64,000 bases of DNA from NCBI RefSeq assembly GCF_001724605.1, contig NZ_MEEX01000013.1:1-64000 (forward strand), read 5' to 3'. The position numbers were made by a program, and so were the translations under genes. Below are positions 1 through 7,987 of the stretch, one piece after another. The notes below the pieces were generated by a model. That model saw only the letters and a program-made list of their open reading frames with translations, did not search any database and had not been told where the DNA came from. This DNA comes from Phenylobacterium sp. SCN 70-31 (lineage in GTDB: Bacteria > Pseudomonadota > Alphaproteobacteria > Caulobacterales > Caulobacteraceae). Position 1 is the stretch's first letter. Every line of letters begins with the position of its first letter.

Positions 1-9
1 GCATGCAGG

Positions 10-70
10 GGCGCCGCTTCGCGGCCTTGGGGTACCGGGCGCCTTCCGTGTCTTCCGTGGTTTCCGTGGA
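10..70. repeat. Copy 1 of an intergenic repeat (CCGTG-rich element)
   Basis: Positions 10-28 carry a 19-base word (GGCGCCGCTTCGCGGCCTT) that recurs identically at 19203-19221 and, over 17 bases in reverse orientation, at 20627-20643. It is followed at about 47-70 by three closely spaced CCGTG words of the kind that form the large inverted repeats at the other two copies. The window starts just upstream, so this copy may be incomplete. Confidence 0.6.
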
Positions 71-337
71 CCGAATTGGGGTGGTGGCGCGCCGGCGCGG
101 TCAGCTGGAGTTGGCCCAGGGGGTGCGGGGGCGGCCCTGGTCGTCCAGGGGCCAGGCCCCGCGGTCGGACGGGGGATCGGGTTCGGGGCGGAAGACCTCT
201 CGGGCTTCGCCTTCGATGATGTCGTCGTCCGCGGGATCGTCGCCCTCGTCCTCGTCGCCGAGGTCCATGAGGGTGCGGGCGCGGTGGATGAGGGTGTCCA
301 GGTCCTTGGTGAGGAAGTCGGGTCGTTCGGTCCAGTC

Positions 338-709
338 TCAGGCCTCGGCGTGGAAGCGTTCGGCCAGGTCTTCGCGCTCGGCGGGATCGCAGCCGGCGTC
401 TTCGGCGGCTTCGCGGACGGCCTCGGCCAGGATGTCGAAGCGGCCGGCGCGGGCCAGACGGTCGGGGTCGGGACGGGACTCGGCCCGTTCGGCGCGCTGG
501 CGTCTCAGGCGGTCCTTCAGGGCCAGGGTCTGGCGCAGGGAGCGGGCGAGGCCGCGATAGGCGCGGGAGAATTCGGGGATGTCCTTGGCCTCTGCGGCCA
601 TCAGCGCGCCGTGGGCCTTCTCCGCGGCGGAGAGGTCCAGCGCGGCCAGCCGGTCGAGCGTGGCCAGAGCCAGCGTGTCGATGTCGGGTCCCTCGGACAT
701 GAGGGACAT
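338..709 (-). CDS. Acidic protein of unknown function, possibly cut short by an in-frame TGA
   Basis: A 123-residue reading frame starts at ATG 709 (a second ATG lies at 700). It is rich in Ala, Arg, Glu and Asp and is predicted mostly helical, with no membrane segment or signal peptide. I do not recognise the family. The frame closes with TGA at 338-340, but the same frame then runs open for 78 more codons to a TGA at 101-103. That extension reads like protein: it begins DWTERPDFLTKDLDTLIHRA, continues as a strongly acidic Asp/Glu stretch and ends in a Pro-rich tail. Either the original gene was 202 codons long and has a nonsense change (CGA to TGA would do it), or the short form is real. 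Confidence 0.55.
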   Translation of the reverse strand: MSLMSEGPDIDTLALATLDRLAALDLSAAEKAHGALMAAEAKDIPEFSRAYRGLARSLRQTLALKDRLRRQRAERAESRPDPDRLARAGRFDILAEAVREAAEDAGCDPAEREDLAERFHAEA

Positions 710-856
710 TCAACCACCCCGCTACGTCAGAAGCGGACGTAGGGCAGCGGCGTCACGGCGATTTTCTGCTTCCGCTCCCTTTTCCGCTCGTCCTGGCCGG
801 GCGGCGCGGTGCGGCGAGGCGCGGGGCGCACCCGTCCACCACCCGTGCTTCTGGCT

Positions 857-875
857 CGCCGGGACAAGCCCGGCG
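857..875. repeat. Small palindromic repeat typical of alphaproteobacterial intergenic DNA
   Basis: CGCCGGG and CCCGGCG (7-base arms) enclose ACAAG, followed by GATGACGAAGGGG. Palindromes with the words CCGGGACAAGCCCGG and GATGACG are widely scattered between genes in alphaproteobacteria. It lies in the 212-base gap between two minus-strand frames, and I see no gene there. Confidence 0.45.
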
Positions 876-921
876 ATGACGAAGGGGTGGGGGATGACGG
901 GTGGAGGGGCCGGGGTGTGGA

Positions 922-1188
922 TCACGCCGCAGCGGCGTGGGGCGGGGGCGGGGCCTGGATCGGGGAGACCACGTCTCCACGATAGCGGTGCAGGAGGGTG
1001 CGCAGTTCGGCCAGGGCCTCGTCCATGCGTGCGGTCGCCAGGGCGGTCATCAGGGCGGTCACTGGGGGGGCGATCGCGGTGTCCGCTTCCGGATCGAGGG
1101 GATCGACCGCATCGTCGGGAACCCACAGGCGGATGGACCGGCGTGCGCCGGGGGGCTGGATTTCCTCGGCGGGCGCCCACAGCTTGAT
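922..1188 (-). CDS. Possible small protein head-to-head with recO
   Basis: This is an open frame of up to 89 codons ending at 922-924. Its first part contains RRSIRLWVPDD and is followed by an amphipathic helical stretch (VTALMTALATARMDEALAEL), which looks more protein-like than most antisense frames here. There is no ATG near the expected start; CTG at 1182 or ATC at 1188 would have to serve, or translation begins further upstream inside recO. The same frame stays open across the whole of recO, so it may be only the tail of a long antisense frame. Function unknown and existence uncertain. Confidence 0.3.
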   Translation of the reverse strand: MKLWAPAEEIQPPGARRSIRLWVPDDAVDPLDPEADTAIAPPVTALMTALATARMDEALAELRTLLHRYRGDVVSPIQAPPPPHAAAA

Positions 1189-1191
1189 GGG

Positions 1192-1923
1192 ATGGAATTC
1201 ACCGACGACGCCTTCGTGCTGTCCGCCCGTGCGCACGGCGAGAACGGCGCCATCGTCGATCTGCTGACGGCCGGGCACGGCCGCTGGGCCGCCCATGTCG
1301 CCGGCGGCGGTTCCCGGCGCATCCGCCCGCTGCTCCAGCCCGGCGCCCGGGTGCTGGCGCGCTACCGCGCCCGCGTCGCCGAGCAACTCGGCTCGGCCAG
1401 CCTCGAGGCGGCGGGCGCGGGGCCGGCGGCGCTGTTCGACGATCCCCTGGCCCTGGCCGGCGTCGCCGCCGCGGCGGCCGTCGTGGCGGGCGCCTTGCCC
1501 GAGCGCGAGCCGCATCCCGGCGCCTTCCTGGCCTTCGAGGCGCTGAGCGAGGCGTTCGCCCACCCCGAGATCTGGCCGGCGGTGTTCGTGCGGTTCGAGG
1601 CGGGGCTGCTGGCCGACCTGGGGTTCGGGCTGGACCTCACGCGCTGCGCGGCCACCGGCGCGGTCGACGACCTGATCTACGTCAGTCCCAGGACCGGCCG
1701 GGCCGTCAGCCGCGGCGCGGGCGAGCCTTACAAGGACCGGATGCTGCCGCTGCCCGGCTTCCTGCTCGCGTCCCAGGCCCGGCTCCAGCCGGGTGATCTG
1801 GCGGCGGGCCTCGGCCTGACGGGCCATTTCCTCCAGGCGTTCATCTTCGGCCCGCTGAACCGTCCGCTGCCACCGGCGCGAGTCTGGATGATCGAGCGGC
1901 TCCGTGACGCCGGCCGTCTTTAG
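1192..1923 (+). CDS. recO: DNA repair protein RecO
   Basis: 243 residues from ATG 1192. RecO works with RecF and RecR to load RecA onto SSB-coated single-stranded DNA during gap repair. The N-terminal OB-fold starts MEFTDDAFVLSARAHGEN and contains the family pattern with AHVAGG and LQPGARVLARYRAR. The helical C-terminal half carries FRFEAGLLADLGFGLDLTRC and ends in GPLNRPLPPAR followed by a short helix, as in alphaproteobacterial RecO. The zinc cysteines of some RecO proteins are mostly missing, which is common in this class. No strong ribosome binding site is visible. Length fits the family. Confidence 0.93.
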   Translation: MEFTDDAFVLSARAHGENGAIVDLLTAGHGRWAAHVAGGGSRRIRPLLQPGARVLARYRARVAEQLGSASLEAAGAGPAALFDDPLALAGVAAAAAVVAGALPEREPHPGAFLAFEALSEAFAHPEIWPAVFVRFEAGLLADLGFGLDLTRCAATGAVDDLIYVSPRTGRAVSRGAGEPYKDRMLPLPGFLLASQARLQPGDLAAGLGLTGHFLQAFIFGPLNRPLPPARVWMIERLRDAGRL

Positions 1924-2331
1924 GAGACCGGGGACCGCCCAGGCCGTCAGCGCCGCCGGGATCGCCAGCGCCAGCGGGGTGGCCGCCGCCGCCAGGCCGC
2001 AGGCGATGGCCGGGCCGTCCAGGGGCGCGCCCGCCAGCACCGCCAGCAGGATCGCGGTGGCCGCCGCGGTGCTGAGCGCCAGCGCGGCGCGCAGGGCGTG
2101 CTCGGGCGACCAGGGCCGGGGCTCGGGCTCGTCGGGCCGCCGTTCCAGCGAGCGCAGCGCCAGGGCCAGCGGCGGCGCCAGCAGGACCGCGGCCCAGAGG
2201 CCGGCGTCGCGCGCCAGGCCCGCGCCTGTGGCCGCCGCGGCCACGGCGCCGAGCGCGGTCGGGCCGGCCGCCGCCAGGGCGAACCAGGCCTTCACGTTCA
2301 GGCGTCGGGGCGTGCGGTACATGACGGTCAC
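1924..2331 (-). CDS. Membrane protein, paralogue of the one at 2815-3639; no stop codon before recO
   Basis: The frame opens at GTG 2331 (or ATG 2322, MYRTPRRLNVKAW). It gives four hydrophobic stretches rich in Ala and Leu separated by a short charged loop (SLERRPDEPEPRPWSPEH). It is clearly related to the protein encoded at 2815-3639: both begin NV-x-AWFALA, both have a segment ending LALRSLE, and both have a third segment starting after AGAP. After the last membrane segment the frame enters the antisense strand of recO and meets no stop until 922, so the real C-terminus is undetermined. The coordinates given cover only the part outside recO. Function unknown. Confidence 0.5.
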
Positions 2332-2437
2332 GCTTGCCGGCGGCGTTTAACGCGCGGTTGCGACGCCAGGCGTTCGCCGAGGGGCGCGTGCGGCCTTTTG
2401 ACCCTGTACGCATCCGGGCGTAGACGCGGGCCGTGAC

Positions 2438-2896
2438 GTGCGCCGCAACCCCGAACCCGTGAGCCCAGACCGACCGACCGACGGGATGATCGAGGCCGTC
2501 GCGCGCGGCCTGATCGACCGCACCCTGCCCAAGGCGGACTGGACCCACGCGGCCCATTTCGCCGCCGCCCTCTGGCTGTTGCGCCACGACGACGCGTACG
2601 GCCGCATGCCCGGCCTGATCCGCGCCTACAACGCCGCGACGGGGACGCCGAACACCGACGCCGGGGGCTATCACGAGACCATTACGCTGGCCTCGCTGCG
2701 GGCGGCGCGGGCGTGTCTTGCGGCGCGCACGGAGGCGGAGCCGGATGTGTCGCTTGCGGATTGCCTGAACGCGCTGCTCGCCGGACCGTGCGGGCGCAGC
2801 GACTGGCTGCTGGCCTACTGGAGCCGGGAGCTGCTGTTCAGCCCGGCGGCGCGGCGGGCGTGGGTCGAGCCCGACATCCAGCCGCTGCCGTACTGA
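2438..2896 (+). CDS. Conserved hypothetical protein, about 150 residues
   Basis: The protein is 152 residues from GTG 2438; GTG 2459 or ATG 2486 (MIEAVARGLID) are plausible later starts. It is soluble and mostly helical. Conserved-looking features are WTHAAHFAAALWLLRHDD near residue 35, YGRMPGLIRAYN, the His-containing GGYHETIT near residue 78, and a C-terminal WLLAYWSRELLFS. The paired histidines could suggest metal binding, but this is a guess. It lies between two paralogous membrane proteins on the other strand and overlaps the 3' end of one of them tail to tail by 82 bases. Confidence 0.75.
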   Translation: MRRNPEPVSPDRPTDGMIEAVARGLIDRTLPKADWTHAAHFAAALWLLRHDDAYGRMPGLIRAYNAATGTPNTDAGGYHETITLASLRAARACLAARTEAEPDVSLADCLNALLAGPCGRSDWLLAYWSRELLFSPAARRAWVEPDIQPLPY

Positions 2897-3639
2897 ATCC
2901 CTTCGGGCGCGGGCGGATCCTCGCCGTTCATCCAGGCCTCGTCGAACGGGGCCGGCTGGACATGCAGGGTCACCGGCGGCCGGGGGCGGCCGGCGGCGGC
3001 GGTCGCGCGGAAGCTCTGGAGATGCTGGGGCAGGGCGCGCATCACGGGCGCCGCGGCGAGGGGGGTGACGGGGATCAGCGGACGCGGTCGCGGCGCGGGG
3101 AGCGGCGTGATCCGGGTCGTGGTCTCGGGCAGGATGTCCGGGGCGATCTCGGGTGCGATGTCGGGTTGGCGGCGCCGTTCGATCTCGGCCCATTCGCGCT
3201 TCCAGTCGCGGCCGACGGCCACCGCCGCCGGCGGCGCCAGCCGCTCGTCCAGGGGCTTGAGCACCCGCCGCCACAGGTCGTTCGCCACCGCCACGGCCAG
3301 CGGGCCGGCGGCCATCGCCAGCCCCACCGCGACCGACTCGCCGGTGAAGGGCGCGCCCGCGGCCACCACGAACAGCAGGCCGCAGGCCTGGCCCGTGGTG
3401 AGGCAGAAGGCGCGGGCCAGATCCTGGTCGCGCTGCTGGGCGGGCGTGAGGTCGAAGCGCCGGCTCTCCAGCGAGCGCAGCGCCAGCACGATGGCCGGCG
3501 CCAGCAGCAGCGCCGCCCAGAAGCCGGCCGCCTGAGAGGCGCCCGCCCGGGTGGTCGCCGCGCCCACGGCCAGCAGCGCCATCGGCGCCGCCACGGCCAG
3601 GGCGAACCAGGCGCCGACGTTCACCTTCGGCGCCGCCAC
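2815..3639 (-). CDS. Membrane protein with proline-rich cytoplasmic tail
   Basis: This is a 274-residue frame from GTG 3639. Residues about 8-125 hold four hydrophobic segments (AWFALAVAAPMALLAVGAA, a second ending IVLALRSLE, a third with GLLFVVAAGAP and a fourth with VGLAMAAGPLAVAVA). The remainder is soluble and Pro/Arg rich with a PEIAPDILPE repeat-like stretch. It is a paralogue of the frame at 1924-2331. I do not recognise the family. The last 82 bases overlap the 3' end of the convergent gene at 2438-2896. The 258-base gap to parC upstream holds no gene that I can see. Confidence 0.65.
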   Translation of the reverse strand: MAAPKVNVGAWFALAVAAPMALLAVGAATTRAGASQAAGFWAALLLAPAIVLALRSLESRRFDLTPAQQRDQDLARAFCLTTGQACGLLFVVAAGAPFTGESVAVGLAMAAGPLAVAVANDLWRRVLKPLDERLAPPAAVAVGRDWKREWAEIERRRQPDIAPEIAPDILPETTTRITPLPAPRPRPLIPVTPLAAAPVMRALPQHLQSFRATAAAGRPRPPVTLHVQPAPFDEAWMNGEDPPAPEGIQYGSGWMSGSTHARRAAGLNSSSRLQ

Positions 3640-3897
3640 CAGCGCGAACGCCAGGCCGCGGCCGCGGGCGCTTCCGCTGTCGGGCTTGCGGCGTTTGCGG
3701 AGTCTGGGCGGGGTGGGAAGGATGGGCCTGGTCCTTCTGGACGTGCGGGCTGGACGTGCGGGTTCGCCCCGAAACTGGCCTGTCCAGGCTTAATCGGCCT
3801 TTAAGGCACGCGGGTTTTCCGGCGGCGGATGCATCGGAGACCCTGCGGCGTGGCGTCGCGCGTCGCGCCGAATCCCGCGGTGCGCTAGTAGAGGGCC

Positions 3898-6198
3898 ATG
3901 CCTCTCGACGTTCCGCCGCCCGAAGACAACGACTCCGTCCCGCCCGGAAGTGGCGGGGGCGGCGACCGCATCATCGACGAGCCGATCGCCGAGGCGCTGA
4001 GCCGGCGCTACCTGGCCTATGCGCTGAGCGTGATCACCGACCGGGCGCTGCCCGACGTGCGCGACGGGCTGAAGCCGGTGCAGCGCCGGGTGCTGTACGC
4101 CATGCGCGAGATGCGGCTGAACCCCGACGCGGCGGCCCGCAAGTGCGCCAAGGTGGTGGGCGAGGTGATGGGCGGCTATCACCCGCACGGCGACCAGTCG
4201 ATCTACGACACCCTGGTCCGCATGGCCCAGCAGTTCGCCCAGCGGTATCCGCAGGTGGACGGCCAGGGCAACTTCGGCAACATCGATGGCGATAACGCCG
4301 CGGCCATGCGCTACACCGAGGCCAAGCTGACGGTGGCCGCCACGCTGCTTCTCGACGGGATCGAGGAGAACGCGGTCGACTTCAAGCCCACCTACGACGG
4401 CTCGGACGACGAGCCGGTGGTGCTGCCGGCCGGCTTCCCCAACCTGCTGGCCAACGGCTCGACCGGGATCGCGGTGGGCATGGCCACCTCGATCCCGCCG
4501 CACAACGCCGGCGAGCTGATCGACGCCTGCCTGCTGCTGCTGGACCGGCCCGATGCCTCGACCGAGGCGCTGATGGCCCACGTCCAGGGGCCGGACTTCC
4601 CCACCGGCGGCGTGATCGTCGAGCCGCGCGGCAGCCTGATCAACACCTACGAGACCGGCCGCGGCGGCGTGCGCGTGCGGGCGCGCTGGACGAAGGAGGA
4701 CCTGGGCAAGGGGACCTATCAGATCGTCGTCACCGAGATTCCGTATCAGGTGAAGAAGGCCGAGCTGATCGAGGGGCTGGCCGAGCTGATCGACGGCAAG
4801 AAGGCCCCGTTGCTGGGCGACGTGCGCGACGAGAGCGCCGAGGACGTGCGCATCGTCCTGGAGCCCAAGAGCCGCAACGTCGAGCCCGAGGTGCTGATGG
4901 AGAGCCTGTTCCGGCTCTCGGCGCTGGAGACGCGCTTCTCGGTGAACCTCAACGTGCTGGACGCGCGCGGCACGCCGGGGGTCATGGGCCTGAAACAGGC
5001 GCTGCTCGCCTTCCTCGACCACCGGCGCGAGGTGCTGGTGCGCCGCGCCCGCCACCGGCTGGAGAAGATCGAGGCCCGGCTGCACATCCTCGACGGGCTG
5101 ATGATCGCCTACCTCAACCTGGACGAGGTGATCCGCATCGTCCGGTACGAGGACAAGCCGAAGGACAAGCTGATCGAGACGTTCGCGCTGACCGAGATCC
5201 AGGCGGACGCCATCCTCAACACCCGCCTGCGCCAGCTCGCCCGGCTGGAGGAGATGGAGATCCGGCGCGAGCACGCCGAGCTGGCCGAGGAGCGCGACGG
5301 CATCGTCGCCATGCTGGCCAGCGACAAGGCGCAGTGGAAGCTGGTGGCGACCGGCCTCAAGAACGTGAAGGCCCAGCTCGCCGACCTGAACGTGCGCCGC
5401 TCCACCTTCGCCGAGGCCCCGGCCATCGACGCCGACGCGGCCATCGAGGCGATGATCGTGCGCGAGCCGATCACCATCATCCTGTCCGAGCGCGGCTGGA
5501 TCCGCGCCGCCAAGGGCCGGGTGGACGACCCCTCGGAGCTGAAGTTCAAGGAGGGCGACAAGCTCCAGTTCCTGGTCCCGGCCGAGACGACCGACAAGCT
5601 GCTGATCTTCGCCAGCGACGGCCGCTTCTTCACCCTGGGCTGCGACAAGCTGCCGGGCGCCCGCGGCCACGGCGAGCCGCTGCGCCTGATGATCGACCTG
5701 GACGACAAGGTGGGGCTGATCGACGTCTTCCCCCACAAGCCGGGCATGAAGCGCGTGCTGGCCAGCAAGCAGGGCTACGGCTTCATCCTGCCGGAGGAGG
5801 AGGCCATCGCCTTCCGCCGCGCGGGCAAGCAGGTGCTGAACGCCGGCGACCCGGCGAAGAAGGGCGAGGGCGCCGCCGTCTGCCTGCCCCTCAACCCGCC
5901 GGGCAGCGCGCACGCCGACCACCTGGCGGTGATGGGCGACAACGGCAAGCTGCTGGTCTTCCCCGTGGACGAACTGCCCGAGATGCCCCGGGGCAAGGGC
6001 GTGAAGCTCCAGAGCTACCGCGAAGGCGGCCTCAAGGACGCCGCCGCCTTCAACGCCGTGGACGGCATGACCACCGTGGACGCCTCGGGCCGCACCCGGA
6101 CCTGGCCGGAGTGGCGGGAGTGGCTGGGGCGGAGGGCCGGGGCGGGGAAGCTGGCGCCGAAGGGGTTCCCGCAGAGCAAGCGGTTCAGGCCGAGGTAG
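3898..6198 (+). CDS. parC: DNA topoisomerase IV subunit A
   Basis: 766 residues. ParC is the DNA-breaking and rejoining subunit of topoisomerase IV, which together with ParE decatenates daughter chromosomes. The N-terminal breakage domain contains the drug-pocket motif HPHGD at residues 95-99 and the catalytic tyrosine in [10 protein letters not shown] at residue 139. A long coiled-coil tower follows, then the C-terminal beta-pinwheel (from about residue 500) that ends in a basic tail (QSKRFRPR). ParC rather than GyrA is indicated by the length and by the absence of a canonical GyrA box. The residue matching E. coli ParC Ser80 is Gln100 and the one matching Glu84 is Asp104. The coding sequence starts at ATG 3898. 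Confidence 0.95.
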   Translation: MPLDVPPPEDNDSVPPGSGGGGDRIIDEPIAEALSRRYLAYALSVITDRALPDVRDGLKPVQRRVLYAMREMRLNPDAAARKCAKVVGEVMGGYHPHGDQSIYDTLVRMAQQFAQRYPQVDGQGNFGNIDGDNAAAMRYTEAKLTVAATLLLDGIEENAVDFKPTYDGSDDEPVVLPAGFPNLLANGSTGIAVGMATSIPPHNAGELIDACLLLLDRPDASTEALMAHVQGPDFPTGGVIVEPRGSLINTYETGRGGVRVRARWTKEDLGKGTYQIVVTEIPYQVKKAELIEGLAELIDGKKAPLLGDVRDESAEDVRIVLEPKSRNVEPEVLMESLFRLSALETRFSVNLNVLDARGTPGVMGLKQALLAFLDHRREVLVRRARHRLEKIEARLHILDGLMIAYLNLDEVIRIVRYEDKPKDKLIETFALTEIQADAILNTRLRQLARLEEMEIRREHAELAEERDGIVAMLASDKAQWKLVATGLKNVKAQLADLNVRRSTFAEAPAIDADAAIEAMIVREPITIILSERGWIRAAKGRVDDPSELKFKEGDKLQFLVPAETTDKLLIFASDGRFFTLGCDKLPGARGHGEPLRLMIDLDDKVGLIDVFPHKPGMKRVLASKQGYGFILPEEEAIAFRRAGKQVLNAGDPAKKGEGAAVCLPLNPPGSAHADHLAVMGDNGKLLVFPVDELPEMPRGKGVKLQSYREGGLKDAAAFNAVDGMTTVDASGRTRTWPEWREWLGRRAGAGKLAPKGFPQSKRFRPR

Positions 6199-6225
6199 GG
6201 GCGAACGAACACAGCGAGAGTGACG

Positions 6226-7158
6226 CTATTGCGCTTCGATGAGCGATGCGCGAACCCCCATCTTCTCAACCACGGCAGCAATTCTATCAATTGTCGGGCC
6301 AAGGGCGGTGGATAGTGGCACATCGTTGGAGCCAATATCGTATGAGATAGGTGTGAGGCCTTTGAAGTCAGACGGGAGTTTCACTTCCTCTCGGCGCGGG
6401 GTCAGAAGCAACGTGCGGTTTCGTCCAAGCCTCGCCATGAAGAATCCCAGCTCGAATACGACGTTGTCTCGAGGCGTGGTTGAGAGCCGATCTCGCGATA
6501 GGATGATGTCGTCGGGTTCAGCTAGGGCGATACCAAAATCTGAATGCGCAACGCTGGCTTCGAGTGCCTCGATTGGATAACCGCTTGGAGGGAAGATTTC
6601 CTCATCACTCCAGATGTCAACATTAGCTGCGAACTCAAGACCGACGCGAATTGCCTTCGCAATTTTTAGAGATTCAGCGGAGCATATCACGAATATTCGT
6701 GACTTCATGTTGCTGCGGTTGATGAGACTATTTCGTTGATCAACTCTCCCTGCGAGGTCTGTTGCCAAGTATTTCCAAACCTCTGGGTGCTTCGTTGCGA
6801 CTTCCGAAAATCTCTGATATCCGACCTTCCACGCGACTACAGGCTCGCTGGCCTCTAAGGTTGCCGAGCGTCTGACGGTCGCGTTCACAGCGGACATCTC
6901 GCCCACCGTGCCGCCAGCGACCCTTGGATACGGGAGACGCACGCCATTGATGATCAGGTCCGCGCGTCCTGCGAGCAGAAAGAAGACGTCCCGATCCGAC
7001 TCGCCTTGAACGATGATGTTTCGACCGGGGGAAAACTCCAGGAGTTCGCCCTGTTCAGCGAACGCCAACGCGACGGCCGGGTCGCCCAGCACCAACTTTT
7101 GATGCCTGAGCGCGTCGACTAAGTCGCGGTGATCCTCAAAACGACTCTTGAGCGTCAC
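6226..7158 (-). CDS. Pycsar-type effector: cyclic-nucleotide-binding domain fused to TIR-like domain
   Basis: I choose GTG 7158 because a strong Shine-Dalgarno GAGGAGG lies 5 bases upstream; ATG 7182 is the other candidate and would overlap the upstream gene. From GTG the protein has 310 residues. Residues about 20-140 form a cNMP-binding domain with a phosphate-binding cassette AGGTVGEM...RRSATLEA (81-103). Residues about 153-275 match the TIR-like domain of CAP12/Pycsar effectors: IFVICSAESLKIAKAIR, then ADFGIAL-like SDFGIALAEPDD, then NVVFELGFF with the presumed catalytic Glu236. In known PycTIR proteins, cUMP or cCMP binding switches on NAD+ destruction, which stops phage growth by killing or stalling the cell. 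GC content here is visibly lower than in the neighbours. Last gene of the operon. Confidence 0.85.
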   Translation of the reverse strand: MTLKSRFEDHRDLVDALRHQKLVLGDPAVALAFAEQGELLEFSPGRNIIVQGESDRDVFFLLAGRADLIINGVRLPYPRVAGGTVGEMSAVNATVRRSATLEASEPVVAWKVGYQRFSEVATKHPEVWKYLATDLAGRVDQRNSLINRSNMKSRIFVICSAESLKIAKAIRVGLEFAANVDIWSDEEIFPPSGYPIEALEASVAHSDFGIALAEPDDIILSRDRLSTTPRDNVVFELGFFMARLGRNRTLLLTPRREEVKLPSDFKGLTPISYDIGSNDVPLSTALGPTIDRIAAVVEKMGVRASLIEAQ

Positions 7159-7171
7159 TTCTGCCTCCTCA

Positions 7172-7987
7172 TCAGGCCGCATGGGTCGTGGGAACTAGCG
7201 AAGCCGAGTTTGCCGGCGTCGTTGCGCTCATGAGGGGGCATTGATCGAGCGTCCCGCAGCAGCGACGCCCTGCAGCCGCCTTCCAGAAAGCGTCTTCAGC
7301 GCGCTGCCAAGCCTGCAGTTGATCGACAAGTTCCGCCGCGCGAAGCGCATGATCGCTACATCGCCGCAATGTCAGCCCGGAGCCGCAAGGGCAGGCTTGG
7401 CGTAGCGTGGTGACCCGAACTGGTTTGCGCCAAACGGAGTAAACGCGCTTCCCGCCACAAAGCAGCGTGACGAAGTTCGGTCGAGAGGCGCACCTGACTG
7501 CTTGAAGGCGGTCGACAGCAAGAGCTCCAGCGATTTCCGGCCCGAGTGCGCGAGCACATAACTCTGAACGATGCTGATGGTGGGCCGCAGACCCATGAGC
7601 CCACTGATGCTTGTTGGGCCACCGTCGAAGCGTGGCAGCGGTGACTTGCAGCGAAAGGAATTTCCAAAGACGTGCCCACCACTCGGCCGCGCTGCTGGCG
7701 TCTTCGACTCGCAAGGCATCTACATCGGGGAAGTCCATGCAGAAGGCCCCGCCAGCGTTGATGTGGCGGTTTGGACAGAACGTTGGAAGGTGTCTTGGTG
7801 TCTGCTCGCGAACGCTCGGCTCCCGAGTGCTGGCGTCGATGGTCAACTCGTACGCAATGACCTTGCCGCTGGGCCTTTGAAGCCGCACGACGGCCAACAA
7901 GTGGTCGTTCGTGCGGCCCAAGATCGACGCGTCATGTGCCTCTGCGGTCGCTGCTAAGAGTGCGGCCGCGCTTGGTTCATTTGGCAT
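7172..7987 (-). CDS. E2-like (ubiquitin-conjugating-fold) protein with SEC-C zinc motif, associated with a Pycsar cyclase
   Basis: 271 residues from ATG 7987. The N-terminal part contains TFCPNRHINAGGAFCMDF (residues 69-86), which fits the P-x-RH-x-N-x-G-G-x-x-C active-site pattern of prokaryotic E2-like proteins, making Cys83 the candidate catalytic cysteine. It is followed by a helix with AEWWARLWKFLSLQ. At residues 199-213 there is a SEC-C-like zinc knuckle, C-x-C-GSG-x6-C-x2-H. Two more cysteine-rich spots lie near 243 and 250. No E1 or JAB-peptidase gene is adjacent. The gene overlaps the cyclase gene upstream by 11 bases and ends 13 bases before the chosen effector start, so the three are very likely co-translated. 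By analogy with E2 proteins of CBASS it might modify or prime the cyclase. The fold call is inferred from motifs only. Confidence 0.6.
   Translation of the reverse strand: MPNEPSAAALLAATAEAHDASILGRTNDHLLAVVRLQRPSGKVIAYELTIDASTREPSVREQTPRHLPTFCPNRHINAGGAFCMDFPDVDALRVEDASSAAEWWARLWKFLSLQVTAATLRRWPNKHQWAHGSAAHHQHRSELCARALGPEIAGALAVDRLQAVRCASRPNFVTLLCGGKRVYSVWRKPVRVTTLRQACPCGSGLTLRRCSDHALRAAELVDQLQAWQRAEDAFWKAAAGRRCCGTLDQCPLMSATTPANSASLVPTTHAA

Noticed and set aside
3790..5922. A 710-codon minus-strand open frame opposite parC
   Set aside because: It lies antisense to an unmistakable parC, has low-complexity His/Leu/Arg-rich composition, and is what high-GC coding DNA produces on the opposite strand.
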